The notes under the pieces were generated by a model. It did no database searches, was not told the origin of the DNA, and saw nothing but the letters and a program-made list of their open reading frames with translations. From positions 83,733,748 to 83,797,747 of the forward strand of contig CM046447.1 in NCBI GenBank assembly GCA_025506515.1: 64,000 bases of DNA, given 5' to 3'. Each line of letters opens with the position of its first letter. Within the stretch, counting starts at the first letter, position 1. The DNA is from Flaveria trinervia. Lineage: Eukaryota > Streptophyta > Magnoliopsida > Asterales > Asteraceae. Shown here piece after piece: positions 20,411-29,712 of the stretch. A program made the translations under genes and the position numbers.

Positions 20411-21802
20411 GAAGAAGATTGGTCAGAAAATAATGATCCAATGGTGGAAGGTGAAAACAATGAAGATGACTATGATTGGAGTGACAAATCAGATCCTAAG
20501 GAGGATAATGATGAAATAGCTCTAATGGCACAGTCTGATCAACCAAAGGTTGACACTTCATCTTTAAAATCTGAAACCTCATCTCCAAAATTTCCTGAAA
20601 TACCATCTGAAGTGAGAGAAAAGCTATACACAAAATCATGCTTTGAACATGTTGAATACTACAGAACATACTCATATAAAATGTGTGAGAAACTCAAACA
20701 AGAAGAATCAATGCATAACAAATTGAAAGCTGATCATAAAATAGCAGACCAAAAGATTATCTCTCTTCAAACTTCATGGAACAAAACTCTAAAAGAATTA
20801 GAAAACGTTTCTAAATAATTGGAAGAGATGACTAAAAATCTTGAACAGGAGAAGATAGCACCTGCTGCTACTCAAATAGATCTTGCTAAAGTTAAGAGTT
20901 CAAAAATGATTGTAGAAAAACTGGTAAGTGAGAGGAAAGATAAACAGAAAGCAGGATTAGGCTTTACTCATGAACCTATGCCTAAATCTATCATAAACAC
21001 TTTACCAGAGAACTTCAGTACACATGATCATTCTCCTGAAAACAAAGCTAAACTTAAAGCTTTTCAAGTGAAAAACAAGAATTATGAAGAAGAAAAGGAA
21101 AATATAAAAGTGTTTGTTGAAAATGATCAAGAAAAGATTAAAAATGGCCATCCTATCAAAATAAAATCATATGAACCTAAACAAACAAAACAAAACACTT
21201 ATGATCAGATTAATTCTGTTTTAGAAGAAGTGAAAGTTCAAAGCAAAGACAAACAACAGGTAGGAACATCAGAAGATTCAAACACAATTAATCTTAAACA
21301 ATTTCAATCTGAAAAGGAATCTTCTTCTGATGATGTTCAATCTAAAAGTAAACCAAGTTCTTCTAAATCAAAGAACCAAAGGAGAAGAAAGAAATCATCG
21401 TCAATCAAATTTGAACAAAACAAGAGTTCAGAAAAGTTGATCAAAGCAACAAATCAAACAACAAAACTCAGACAGATAAAATTTGTGTGAGCAGGTTTGT
21501 TAAATATGAATTTTTCTTCAAAACAACAAGGTGAATTCTATGAACAAATATCACTCTGATCTGAAATCAAGTTCAGATTCTAATACTTCCGCTGTAGCAA
21601 AAAGATTTGTTCATAAGAAATTCGAGAAGGAAGATCATGTTAAACAGATGAAAAACAATATGACACAACATCAAAATGTGAAACATGAAAAACAACCGTT
21701 TAACTTTTTGACACGAAAATATAAAAATGAATCAAACAAAGTGTCAATGTCAAAAGTTAACAAACAGTTGTTTAAAACTCCACAAAAGTACTATGAAATA
21801 TG
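20411..21802 (+). pseudogene. B gag C-terminal coiled coil and linker
   Basis: ORFs 20441-20818 and 20819-21490 are one frame separated by a single TAA. The first is acidic, then heptad-rich (YKMCEKLKQEESMHNKLKADHK). The second continues the coil and becomes Lys/Ser-rich with a basic NQRRRKKSSS patch. ORF 21531-21842 is a further Lys-rich linker cut at 21803 by C. A GLGF motif near 20958 matches the spot where A and F have GGLG or GIGY, supporting homology of the gag tails. Confidence 0.72.
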
Positions 21803-21877
21803 TGTTAGGACCTGGTATTTGACCGAAATACCTAGAGATTAACGTGTAAACCAGATCAAATAGTGCGGAATCCTATT

Positions 21878-21895
21878 TGATTGGCGATCCAATCA
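21878..21895. promoter_or_regulatory. Conserved double-CCAAT inverted repeat in C-left LTR
   Basis: TGATTGGCGATCCAATCA, identical to the copy in E1's LTR. Confidence 0.6.
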
Positions 21896-22068
21896 GTAAG
21901 AACACACGAAGAATCAATCAAGAATTGAAACTAACGTTAGAAATCGATTGAGAATCGATCTAATGTGTTCTATGAACTTGGAGAACGAATTGAGAGGTTT
22001 CTGGACGGCTAGGGTACGTCTGGAATTGTAATTAATCGAGAGTCCTTCTTTTTCACGAATTGAGTTGT

Positions 22069-22076
22069 ATTTATAG
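22069..22076 (-). promoter_or_regulatory. TATA box of C-left LTR
   Basis: The minus strand reads CCTATAAATAC, as in E1 and D, about 15 bp from the first array site. Confidence 0.65.
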
Positions 22077-22090
22077 GTTGGTGTTATTCA

Positions 22091-22240
22091 ATCGTGCGAC
22101 TGAACCATTAGTCTGGTTCAGTCGTGCGATTGAACCATGTAGTTGATTCATTCGTACGACTGAGTGTTCAGTCGTGTGACTGAGCCAATCTTATGTTACA
22201 ACCGTACGACTGATCCAGTCTCCTGGTTCAGTCGTGCGAC
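22091..22240 (-). repeat. Six-site family-I motif array in C-left U3
   Basis: Sites start at 22091, 22121, 22151, 22171, 22201 and 22231, spacing 30-30-20-30-30. The second site sits in a 24-bp near-perfect inverted repeat (22115-22138) with 11-bp arms TGGTTCAGTCG and CGATTGAACCA around TG. Confidence 0.85.
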
Positions 22241-22522
22241 TGAGTCAATCGTGTGAAGTTATTCATGCGTATGGTTCATTCGCATGAGCCATTCACATGA
22301 GAACTTTATTATGTTAAGTTTGAATGTATTGTGTATTAATTAATAAACATGATATGTAATCATTCAAGCAATCACTAACCTAATTAACCAATTCAAGGTC
22401 AACTCATTAATGAAACATTAAACATTATAACTAACAAACAATCAAAATATCATTTCATCAATCATACCAAACAAGATCTATTACATCATATATCATGATC
22501 TAGGGACATACATGTATCAACA

Positions 22523-22534
22523 AACTCCCCCTTG
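22523..22534 (-). other. C polypurine tract
   Basis: The minus strand reads AAGGGGGAGTT directly before the left LTR. Confidence 0.85.
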
Positions 22535-22547
22535 GACCTAGATCTCT

Positions 22548-24891
22548 CTAATGTCTTGTTTTCTTCATTACCTCCTCATATTTCTTGTACTTGTCCTCTT
22601 TTGTGACTCCCGTGTGAATATCAAACGCGAAGCAAAGTCTTTTGACATTTTCGAACTGGAGGGCCTGTACAATATCTTGCGTATCATAGAACAGAGGCCA
22701 CTTGTAAAGTGTATAGACATCATTTTCCGACAAGTTGGTAAGCCACATCGGATCGAATACGCTGATTGTATCCATTTGGCGGTCTTTATTTAGGACTATG
22801 ACCGCTTCTGTTGTTCTCCAATCGTAGTACCACCACTTAAAGTGTGGTGTGAAATCCTTTGTCATGTCCCGAAGTGGGATTTTTGACATTGTGCGCGGAG
22901 GATTCCACTTCAACACTATCTTTGGTTTTCCAGTAATGGCATCCATCTCAGACCTTCTAATATACCTTGTAGGTTGTTGAGGTCTGAAGTTAATCCACCT
23001 GGTGTGGTACTCTTTCTTTAGGGCAGCCTCAAACCAGCCTGACATTTTTCTCGGGTCAGCATACAACAGCTTCAATTTGGCTAGCTGGTTGAGCTCAAAA
23101 CCTGGTAGAGTCTTTAGATCATGTGGAAATCTAAAGTACTCGACGCCCTTCTCCCTCTTAACGGCATAAACGTTAAGATCATCAAAATATGCCCATGCAA
23201 TAATCCTGCCTGACACCTTAAGATGTTTCTTGACTCTATAGAGCTTGGTGTAGGCATCCCTTTTCGATGAAGCACGTTGGGCTCTAACTTCTTTAAAACA
23301 TTCAGCCCATTCAGTCTTACAGATATCAACATCATCCTTTGCGGCTTGGGCCATTCCCTCTGTCTTCTCTGACTCTTGCGCCATTTTGTCTAACATCTTA
23401 AATGTATCACCAACAAGGGATTCACCTAGATTGGGAACCACATTGCCCTCATTATCAGCATACTGAGGATAGTGCTCTGCAGTGACATCTTCTATCTCTA
23501 TTTCATCAACGTCATTTATCTCGTCATCACAGGTAGCATTACATGTCGGAGCATCTTTCACTATCTCATCAGGATTGAGCTTGAAAATTTCTGCCAGTTG
23601 CTCGTTTGATAGATCGTGAATTATTTCTCCTTCTTCAGGGGTATACTCACTGACCTTCTGACAATCCCTTGCAGATCAAGAATCATTGTGAGTTGAGACT
23701 TGACCTGCTGAAGGGGAGAAATATCAAACTCATCTCTTTTGCAATTTGGATCTGTTTGATTTACACATTTCACACTCAAATCATTAGTAATTTATCAAAC
23801 GAAATGCATTAACTTAATATAAACTTTTAATACATGGTTTTTCAATACAGAATACAAAAGTAAATAAATACATAAACATCTACTATTTACTTTTATCCTG
23901 AATACTCGACTCATCATGTGAAGGTGCAGAAGCAGTAGCTGACTGATCTTGTCGGTTCTTTGATCTTTTCTCTTGCCCTGGAGCTGAGACAGATTCAGCT
24001 GCTTCTCCTCCGTCAGTGTCTTCATCTTCGTGCCATTCTTCAGTCTTCTCTTCGTCAGTTTCACTCTCATCATCATCATCGTCTTCATCATCATCATCAT
24101 TTCTGTCCCCATCCCTTATCTTTAAGGGCTCCTCCTTCGATCCTTTCAGCTTTAGCAAAATGGTCTTTTTATCCTTTTCCAACTCCTCTATTTTCTTCCC
24201 TGAGGTGACACTTTGAGCTTGGAGAATGGCTATCTCGTTGCTCTGGGCAGTCATCTGCCGGGCCTGTCTTTCTATCACTTGAGCCTGCTCTGCAATTTCG
24301 TGAGTTTGTGCAGCAGTCAGGTCAGTAAGCTGGCAGATTTGGGAGGCCTTTTCCTCATCGGCAGCCATCAAACGCATTACCATTCTGTTTAGTGCCGACA
24401 ACTGTTCTTCTACCGTAACTGTAGGTATAGGTGATCTGTAAGTGTATGAGGGATAGGCTGAGGGCTCGGTTTGGTGGCTAGTGGTGGTGGTGGTGGTTGT
24501 GGTGAATATCAGGTCAGGTCGGGATGATAATGGTGGTGAGTGAGGGGGGAATGATGTAGTGGTGGATGGTATCTGTATTGTGGTGTAGGTCTGGTGGTGT
24601 CTGTGGTTGCTGTGGGGGCTGTGGTGGCTATGGTGGTGGATAGTGTGTCTGAAGAGGTGGTAGTGGTAGTGGTAGTGGCTGTAGTAGCTGAGGTAGTAGT
24701 GATGAAGGTCAAACGGCGCTTCTTCTTTGGTTTCTGCCCATGGGGTTGAGCCATCCGTTTTCTCCTCGTTCCCTTCGAGGTGGATGCTCCCCCTCCTGCC
24801 TTTCCGATTGACCCTGGAACATAGGTCGGGTCGGTCTCTGTCTCTCCAGAGTCTCTTGGGTGCTCACCAACCACCCGAAGCCCATGTACAA
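22548..24891 (-). pseudogene. C extra (env-like) ORF, C-terminal half
   Basis: Three main frames. ORF 24874-24509 starts with a basic GTRRKRM...KPKKKRR patch and a Thr-rich run. ORF 24401-23883 has a heptad coiled coil with many Gln and Ala, then a long Asp/Glu stretch. ORF 23561-22548 (337 residues) holds the C-terminal module: GRIIAWAYFDDLNVYAV, then a second similar unit FKWWYYDWRTTEAVIV with VFDPMWL. B and G carry related units. The N-terminal HN-x-VA/FW part seen in A, B, F and G is absent. A GT-AG bounded AT-rich gap (23752-23890) separates two of the frames and may be an intron. Function unknown; 'env-like' is a positional label only. Confidence 0.65.
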
Positions 24892-26042
24892 CTATTGCGA
24901 ATTAGCCACTCGTACGACTGGACCAGTCGTATGTTCAGTCGTGCGACTGGACTAGTCGTATGTTCAATCGGACGAAAATTCCCCCTTGTACGTTGCTTGC
25001 GAATAGTAGATAACACCTCTTACAATCTTCAGTCAATCTTTGCTCTGGTTGCCAATAGAATCAAACGAAAACCATTTTAGCCAACATTGCCGATCCGTTA
25101 GGTTACTACCACATCCCTGAAAATGAATTTAGGCACAATAGCTTTTGTTTACTTTGCAGAACACCATCACAGCAGCAAGATTCCCCATATGACTAATTTT
25201 TCTAGATAATGATACGAACAGTTTTCCATTGCTTTAATCTTCACACAGGCTAACCTGATTAACATCACCACCTGCAGAAATCCCCCTCACATTCAGCATA
25301 TCCCAATATATAGACATTGTGCTCTCCTTGCATCTGGACACGGTGTATTGGGCAAAAGTTTGAAGGTTCCAATCCACAGCTGACAATATCAACCAAATCA
25401 GCACACATGAAGATTCATCATCGGAAAGCGGTTCACATCATCACTTTCTGATTGCGTCTTCACTTTCTATATACAAGGATTCCCCCTAAGAAGCAGAATC
25501 CATTCTGTGCGGATAAATATAACTTGATTGGCCCATAAGTAGTCAGATGCTCCTGACTACCCCACAAAATCAGCAACAACTGCTGACATCTTCTCTTCTC
25601 TCTTTCGTGTCCCAATTACATTCACCTATTCTGGAAATCCGACGAATAATGGGGTACACATCGAACTTATTTGACAAACGAACCTCTGGGTGAATATGCT
25701 TTGCTCATCTTCAAATTCGCATGGCCCAGTCGTACGAATGGTCCATTCGCATGGCCTAGTCGCATGAACGGGTCTGCACGCAGATTTTCAGATCTGCAGC
25801 CGCCAGTGCTGCCCAAAACCCTAATCTAACGAATTCAACATGAACCGAAACAAAGTAAACATCATCAGATTCGAAAGGGTGACAGGAACGTGGTTTCGAA
25901 TTCGATTTCAACATAGAAGCAACACACGTAACAAGATCTGAGCAAAACACGAAGAACACGAAGTGGGTTTAACGTCAAGATCTGAAATTCAATCCAGAAA
26001 TCAAGAGCTCAGGTTGCTAGAATGATTGTTAGATCATTCCAG
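24892..26042 (-). other. C leader, non-coding
   Basis: About 1.15 kb between PBS and the ORF with no recognisable gag or pol. It holds family-I motifs at 24900-24980 and 25720-25780, and several purine tracts on the minus strand that resemble PPTs (near 24977, 25281 and 25484). Confidence 0.6.
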
Positions 26043-26051
26043 CAGTAACCG

Positions 26052-26063
26052 GCTCTCATACCA
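26052..26063 (-). other. C primer-binding site, variant
   Basis: The minus strand reads TGGTATGAGAGC, 2 bp from the LTR border at 26066. It differs from the standard tRNA-iMet PBS at one base. Confidence 0.8.
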
Positions 26064-26329
26064 ATTGTGAAGTCGCTGGATCGGTAAACATCCGAGCATG
26101 TTCTTGACGGAAGGATAAACAACAGCACAAACCAAAAGTCAAACAATAACACGAACTATAATTGAATGGTTTCATTGATAAAACCTAACGATTACAAGTT
26201 CGTTACAACATAAGAATCAAGACTCTTGGCAAGGGGAAGATCGAGCATGATCTCCCCTCTCATCCGGCAGCCCTAGGCTCCGGGCAGACTCCTATCTCAA
26301 CCCATAACCCTTCTACACATTAAAACTGG

Positions 26330-26338
26330 TATATATAG
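26330..26338 (-). promoter_or_regulatory. TATA box of C-right LTR
   Basis: The minus strand reads CCTATATATACC, located about 15 bp from the first array site at 26354, as in the family-I LTRs. Confidence 0.6.
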
Positions 26339-26353
26339 GCCTCGGCCCATATT

Positions 26354-26590
26354 AGATGCGACTGGGCCCATTCGTGCGATTGGACCATGCCTATGGTCCA
26401 ATCGTACGACTGGACCATGCGTATGGTTCAATCGTGCGACTGGACCATGCGTATGGTTCAATCGTACGACTGGACCATTCTTATGGTTCAGTCTTACGAA
26501 TGTCCCAATCGCATCTCTCAGTCGCACGGCTGGTCCATTAGCATGGCTCAGTCATACGACTGAGTCTCATTCGCATATGTTCCTGCGAAT
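26354..26590 (-). repeat. 30-bp tandem minisatellite in C-right U3
   Basis: Units begin at 26371, 26401, 26431, 26461, 26491, 26521 and 26551, exactly 30 bp apart, each with a (A/T/G)TCG-N2-CGA core and a CCATGCGTATGG-like second half. A degenerate unit lies at 26354. The ORFs called here on both strands are by-products of the repeat. Confidence 0.92.
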
Positions 26591-26691
26591 GACCCAGTTT
26601 CATGTGTTACAACATATCAGGTGTATAACATTAAGCCTAGACTATTCGACAAGCGACGGACACACTATATATGACTGTATATGCTCCAACA

Positions 26692-27263
26692 ATATGTGAT
26701 ATGAAAAATCACAATACTGCTGAGTGCTATTTCAACAAGTACTGTCACATATGTGACATGAGAAATCATTCTATAGCAGATTGTTATTTTAACAAATACT
26801 GTACTTATTGTGATGAGAAGACTCACAATACTGCAAATTGTTACTTTAGAATGAGATCACATAAAAGAGAATCTGCAAACTCAAACTTGAGCAAAGGTTA
26901 TGTTAATTCTTAATTTATGAGAAATCAAACTGATGAATTTCAAAGATTAACTAATCAACCTTCTTTAGGTTTGAGATCTTTCTAAAAGAAAATTTATGTG
27001 AGATCTAAAAATGTGCAAGAACAATTCATACCAAGATCGGTAAAAATGACTAATAAAAATGCTAGTCATCAATTTGTGTCAAAAATTGATAAATCAAAAG
27101 GTATGAATGCTTTCAAAAATAACTCAAACAATTTCCAAAACAAGATTGGTAAATTCATCAAGAATAAACCTGATTTGAAAAATCTTCATTACAAACAATT
27201 TACCATTGTTGATAAATTTGGAAAACCCAAGACCATCTCGGCTTGGGTGGATATATCAACTTA
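26692..27263 (+). pseudogene. B linker with three tandem zinc knuckles
   Basis: Continues B's frame after C. Three C-x2-C-D-x3-H-x2-A-x-C units follow one another at about 26692-26862, separated by YFNKY spacers; the first lost its leading Cys (Tyr in the bases left of C), while the other two are complete. ORF 26998-27264 is Lys/Asn-rich linker. A, F and G each have only one such knuckle here. Stops lie at 26911 and 26983. Confidence 0.78.
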
Positions 27264-27772
27264 ATTTTCTTGTTGTACAAGTACGCCCAAGAAGACCACT
27301 CAATACATGGTATGTGGATAGTGGGTGTAGCCAGCATATGACACGCAATCCTGCCTTGTTACAAGACGTTAAGTTAAAAGATGGAACTCATGTCGCCTTT
27401 GGTGGTGATGCTGGTGGAAAAATAACTGGAGAAGGAACAGTATCAAATGGGATAATAAGCTTTGATAAAGTCAACTTTTGCTCACAGTTGAACTTTAATC
27501 TTTTAAGTGTATCCCAAATTTGTGATAAATCATATTTTGTTCTTTTTTATGATTCATTCTGTTATGTTTTGAAGCCAGGTTTTCAGATAAGCAAAGAGTG
27601 GGCAATTGTTACAGCTGAAAGGGATAGAGATGTATACAAACTAGATATGTCTCAAGTTGTTCCTTCAACCGAAACAACTTTCCTAATTGCTAAAGCATCA
27701 AATGATGAAAGCCATCTTTGGCATAGACGTCTCGGACATTCAAATTTCAAGAATATGAACAAGCTTGTATGA
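27264..27772 (+). pseudogene. B protease and GAG-pre-integrase
   Basis: From about 27300 the frame shows the copia protease WYVDSGCSQHMT with an intact DSG, then FGGDAGGKITGEG and LNFNLLSVSQICD, and the GAG-pre-integrase zinc region WHRRLGHSNFKNMNKL. It ends at a TGA at 27770 where the same frame continues into integrase, so one base change splits pol. Confidence 0.87.
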
Positions 27773-28402
27773 GGAAATCATGTTATTAGACTTCCATCTA
27801 AGAAGTTTGCAACAACTGATCACTGCTCAGCATGTTTAAAGGGAAAACAACACAGAGCGTCTTATAAGACCAAACTCATAAACTCAACTTCCAAACCTCT
27901 TCAATTGTTACATATGGATCTTTTTGGACCAAAAAATGTCAAGAGTATTGGACGAAAATCATATTGTTTAGTTATCATTGATGACTATACAAGATTTTCA
28001 TGGGTTTTCTTTTTGTATGCTAAATCTAAAACGGCTGAATTACTAAAAGAATTTATCATTAAAGTTGAAAATCAATTAAAAAATAAAGTGAAAATAATAA
28101 GAAGTGATAATGGAACGGAATTCAAAAATGCTAACATTGAAATGTTTTGTGCTCAGAAAGGGAGAGCTCATCAGTTTAGTGCTCCGAGAACTCCTCAACA
28201 AAATGGAGTTGCTGAAAGAAAGAACAGAACATTGATTGAAGCTGCTCGTTCTATGTTAGCTGATGCAAAGATTCCTATAACTTTTTGGGATGAAGCTATA
28301 TCAACTGCACGTTTTGTTCAGAACAGAACCTTAATTGTGAAAGATAAAATGAAAACTTCTTATGAGTTAATGTTTGGCAGGAAACCGAATATAATTTTCT
28401 AA
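27773..28402 (+). pseudogene. B integrase
   Basis: In the same frame as the protease ORF: CSACLKGKQHR completes the zinc region. LLHMDLFGP gives the first Asp, IRSDNGTEF the second and QQNGVAERKNRTL the Glu of the D,D-35-E triad. It ends in SYELMFGRKPN at a frameshift near 28400. Integrase joins the cDNA to host DNA with 5-bp target duplications, as seen at B's own ends. All three catalytic residues are intact. Confidence 0.88.
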
Positions 28403-28422
28403 AATCATTTGGTTGTCCTGTT

Positions 28423-29712
28423 ATGATTCTTAATTCAAATGATCAGTTAGGAAAATTTGATGCAAAATCTAATAATGGATTTTTCGTTGGATATTCATCT
28501 GTTTCAAAAGACTATCGAGTGTACAACTCTAGGACAATTATAATTCTTGAAACATTCAACGTTAAACTTCTGGAAAATTTTTTTCCATCTGTTGCAAATG
28601 GTCCTGCATGGTTATTTGATTTAGATTCATTATCAAACTCTTTTCAATCTAACTTGTTTAATCAATCAAATTGTTTTGATTCTACAGGTAAAAAGAACTC
28701 TAAAGGAGATCTTGGATCTTTCAGTGAGGACTCAGATTCTGATGACCCAGATGATTCTAGCTCAGACTACCCATTTTTATCATTTGTCAAGGATTCATCA
28801 ATACGATTAAATGACAATGATCATGCTAATTCAGCTTCAAATCATTCCGTCTCAATTGATCAGGAAGGATCACAACCTTTTCCTAATGATGGTAATAATT
28901 TCATGCAACATGAGTCTGGAACATCATCCATCTCTGGTAATGTAGTTGATATTGGTAACTTTGATTACTTTATTAACTCACCAACTCAAGTTCCAATATT
29001 TAATCCACATTCTTCTAACTTGTCACATAAGCTCTCCAACTTAAACAAAACAAATCTAGATGTTAATATTCAATGTGATGAGATTCCAACATCTTGTATT
29101 CACAAGAATCATCCAATTTCTCAGATTATTGGTCCATTGAATGAGAGAACAACAAGGAGTAAATTAGAACAGGCAAACTTGTGCTTATACTCTTGTTTTC
29201 TGTCTCAAATTGTTCCTAAAAATGTTACCGAAGCATTAAAGGACAATGGTTGGATAGAAGCTATTCAAGAAGAATTACTTTAATTTCGCAAACAAGAAGT
29301 GTGGAATTTAGTGGATTTACCTGAAGGAGAATGCTATAGGCACGAAATGGTTGTTTAGAAATAAGACTGATGATCGTGGTATAGTAATAAGGAACAAAGC
29401 AAGACTTGTTGCACAAGGATACAAACATGAAGAAGGGATAGATAATGATGAGGTGTTTGCACCAGTTGCAAGACTTGAATCCATTCGAGTTTTCTTGTCT
29501 TATGCATCATTCATGAAATTAAGGTGTATCAAATGGATGTAAAGGGTGCATTTTTATATGGTCCTATCACTGACGATGTGTTTGTGAAGCAACCTCCGAG
29601 CTTTGAGGATGCAGAATTTCAATATCGAGTGTATAAGCTGAGTAAAGCTTTGTATGGACATCATCAAGCCCTTAGAATTTGGTATGAGACATTATCACAA
29701 CACTTAATCTAA
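28423..29712 (+). pseudogene. B integrase C-terminus, linker and RT N-terminal half
   Basis: ORF 28423-29283 has the INT tail (DAKSNNGFFVGYSS, YRVYNSRT), an Asp/Ser-rich spacer, and the RT lead-in (NHPISQIIGPLNER, SQIVPKNVTEALKDN). ORFs 29351-29542 and 29524-29712 carry RT fingers and palm (KARLVAQGYKHEEGID, PVARLESIRVFL, WMDVKGAFLYG equivalent, KALYGHHQA). Three frame changes and a stop at 29281 break it. Confidence 0.82.

Larger units (their letters stand above)
21803..22522 (-). repeat. C left (3') LTR, family I, 720 bp
   Basis: Starts TGTTAGGACC and ends ATCAACA next to the PPT. It shares with E1 and D the 48-bp core (21855-21904), the double-CCAAT hairpin, the TATA box and the six-site array. 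Confidence 0.88.
21803..26691 (-). mobile_element. C: non-autonomous element carrying only the extra ORF
   Basis: Inserted in B with a perfect TSD, ATATG (21798-21802 and 26692-26696); B's zinc-knuckle coding continues across the flanks. On the minus strand: LTR (26066-26691), PBS, 1.1-kb leader, an extra ORF (24891-22548), PPT, LTR (21803-22522). No gag, protease, integrase or RT is present. The two terminal LTRs are not alike by eye: the left one is family I (as E1 and D), the right one is a distinct LTR with its own 30-bp array. Confidence 0.8.
26066..26691 (-). repeat. C right (5') LTR, 626 bp, unlike the left one
   Basis: Starts TGTGAAGTCG beside the PBS and ends CTCCAACA at the TSD. 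It has a TATA-like box and a strongly periodic array but lacks the 48-bp family-I core and aligns poorly with C's left LTR. It is still inserted exactly at the TSD. Confidence 0.75.

Noticed and set aside
24016..24216. Ser-rich plus-strand ORFs at 23960-24216
   Set aside because: Antisense of the Asp/Glu-rich run in C's extra ORF (GAT/GAG repeats).
26356..26541. Open frame encoding repeated VRLDHAYG peptides, and its minus-strand counterpart at 26297-26527
   Set aside because: Both are read-through of the 30-bp minisatellite, whose unit is a multiple of three; no gene context.
26350..26590. Regularly spaced repeats resembling a CRISPR array
   Set aside because: Repeats and spacers are both similar between units, the unit is 30 bp, and the array lies in a plant LTR.
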